A DNA stretch of 6,398 nt. Source: Cyclobacteriaceae bacterium. GTDB taxonomy: Bacteria; Bacteroidota; Bacteroidia; Cytophagales; Cyclobacteriaceae. The notes beneath the pieces are model-generated. The model saw only the letters and a list, made by a program, of their open reading frames with translations, was not told the origin of the DNA and made no database searches. Both the position numbers and the translations under genes were made by a program. Shown here piece by piece: positions 5,842-6,398 of this stretch (its first letter is position 1; every line of letters starts with the position of its first letter). The stretch spans positions 1 to 6,398 of the forward strand of contig JABFSY010000221.1 in the NCBI GenBank assembly GCA_013140395.1, given 5' to 3'.

Positions 5842-6018
5842 GTAGAATTTGAAAAAGCAAAAGGCAACGGCTATGAATACGAAGCGCAGCATGTAACTGA
5901 CTGCCTAAAAAAAGGGCTCACCGAGAGCCCTTTGCGAACACATATTGATACGTTAATACTTACCCAGACACTCGATCAAATTCGAAGTATTGTAGGTATC
6001 CTTTATCCGACAGACTAA
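5842..6018 (+). pseudogene. 3'-terminal remnant of a Gfo/Idh/MocA dehydrogenase gene
   Basis: The frame here encodes the last 58 residues of a dehydrogenase, from VEFEKAKGNGYEYEAQHV to GILYPTD and a TAA stop. It is collinear with residues 273-330 of the complete gene at 3567-4559 (offset 1459 bases) with no indels: 48 of 58 residues and about 146 of 177 bases match by my count. Immediately upstream an in-frame TAG (5836-5838) interrupts the reading, and only faint similarity (a shared Asp-Ser) continues to about 5824. The NAD-binding domain and start are missing, so it cannot be functional. The matching bases are concentrated in the first half of the block. About 13 changed codons are synonymous and 10 are not, so the copy probably evolved as a coding gene before it was truncated. 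Its stop overlaps the stop of the minus-strand gene to the right. Confidence 0.88.
5907..5930 (-). terminator. Terminator-like hairpin for the right-hand minus-strand gene
   Basis: On the minus strand GGGCTC-TCGGT-GAGCCC (5930-5914) forms a perfect 6-bp GC-rich stem with a 5-base loop, immediately followed by seven T (5913-5907). This is the classic intrinsic terminator layout. It lies 85 bases past the stop codon of the minus-strand gene ending at 6015. The same DNA is coding sequence in the dehydrogenase remnant; the intact copy (4448-4471) has one base different and would form the same hairpin with a G-U pair, so the structure may be a by-product of coding sequence. Confidence 0.4.
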
Positions 6019-6398
6019 TTGCCGTCCCCTTCGTCTTCGCCTTCTGATTCTTTCAAATCATCAGACATCTTATCTTTTGTTACAGGCTGGCCGCTTGCAT
6101 CAAAAACCGAGACAGTCCGCGAACCACCTCCTCTGCAGAATACACGATAAAATATTTCTCCCTTTTTTGTTTTGAGTTCTTCGCCACCTATTACTTTTTG
6201 TCCTTGTGCTTTGGCTTCAGCTGCTGATTTAATAGCAACAGGCAATTGCTCAGCTTTCATGTATTTGGATGAACTCATAGCAGTACCATCTTCCCGGAAA
6301 CGGGCGCGACCACGCATGCCATCTTGTGTGTAAACAGCCACATATCTTACAATGGTTTTCTTTCCTTTACCCGCGTGCTTTTCCCACCGGGTAGCAGT
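6015..6398 (-). CDS. Possible PepSY-like (beta-lactamase-inhibitor-like fold) protein, C-terminal part
   Basis: Partial: the frame is open through the right edge, so the gene's start lies outside. The internal GTG at 6341 is not a convincing start because the upstream residues (KKTIVRY then VAVYTQDG) continue the same beta strand. 127 residues are visible. The pattern YVAVYTQDGMRGRARFREDG, then LPVAIKSAAEAKAQGQKV (a helix), then GEIFYRVFCRGGG and TVSVFDASGQPV matches the helix plus paired-strand plus FDxxG-x-x layout of PepSY-like repeats common in Bacteroidota periplasmic proteins; the first part would be the end of a preceding repeat. This assignment is from pattern memory and is tentative. 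The tail is strongly acidic (DDLKESEGEDEGDGN). It ends with TAG overlapping the TAA of the dehydrogenase remnant on the opposite strand, and a terminator-like hairpin follows. Confidence 0.6.
   Translation of the reverse strand, partial: TATRWEKHAGKGKKTIVRYVAVYTQDGMRGRARFREDGTAMSSSKYMKAEQLPVAIKSAAEAKAQGQKVIGGEELKTKKGEIFYRVFCRGGGSRTVSVFDASGQPVTKDKMSDDLKESEGEDEGDGN

Noticed and set aside
5416..5860. Minus-strand open frames of 72 and 69 codons under the lipoprotein end
   Set aside because: They are antisense to the conserved-looking C-terminal module, with no coherent composition or initiation signal.
4383..6018. Insertion sequence or composite transposon carrying the lipoprotein
   Set aside because: There is no transposase, no terminal inverted repeats and no short target duplication; the direct repeats are dehydrogenase coding sequence.

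Overview
The window looks like ordinary chromosomal DNA of a Bacteroidota bacterium, probably a Cytophagales- or Chitinophagales-type member. That placement is inferred from gene types recalled from that phylum: a Tat-exported TldD/PmbA-like protein beginning MKRRDF, a ProC with the VTTPKGCTI / LNEMEH-GFSS C-terminus, a stand-alone RlmL-type THUMP methyltransferase with NPEY in place of NPPY, and a lipoprotein whose Cys is followed by LKEEEE. Shine-Dalgarno sequences are weak or absent before most genes. Moderate GC and AT-rich intergenic stretches also fit.

Left part (1-1943): a minus-strand gene cut by the window edge (TldD/PmbA-like) is divergent from plus-strand proC, with a 287-base intergenic region between them. 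A small exported or membrane protein of unknown function follows. Middle (2004-4559): an RlmL-like 23S rRNA methyltransferase on plus, a convergent 66-residue membrane protein on minus, then a Gfo/Idh/MocA-family dehydrogenase on plus. These genes look like independent housekeeping or hypothetical units; nothing links them into one pathway.

Right part (4560-6398) is the most unusual. A predicted surface lipoprotein, with a Gly/Ser/Asn linker and a six-cysteine C-terminal module, lies between the complete dehydrogenase gene and a truncated second copy of that gene's last 58 codons (5842-6018). The two copies are collinear without indels. They are about 97% identical over the first 89 bases of the block and only about 67% over the last 82, so the remnant is mosaic. 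The remnant's stop codon overlaps the stop codon of a minus-strand gene entering from the right edge, which encodes a possible PepSY-like protein. A terminator-like hairpin for that gene lies inside the remnant.

I found no CRISPR array, tRNA, rRNA, transposase or complete mobile element, and no convincing new defence or biosynthetic system. The best leads are the partial duplication around the lipoprotein gene and the lipoprotein itself.
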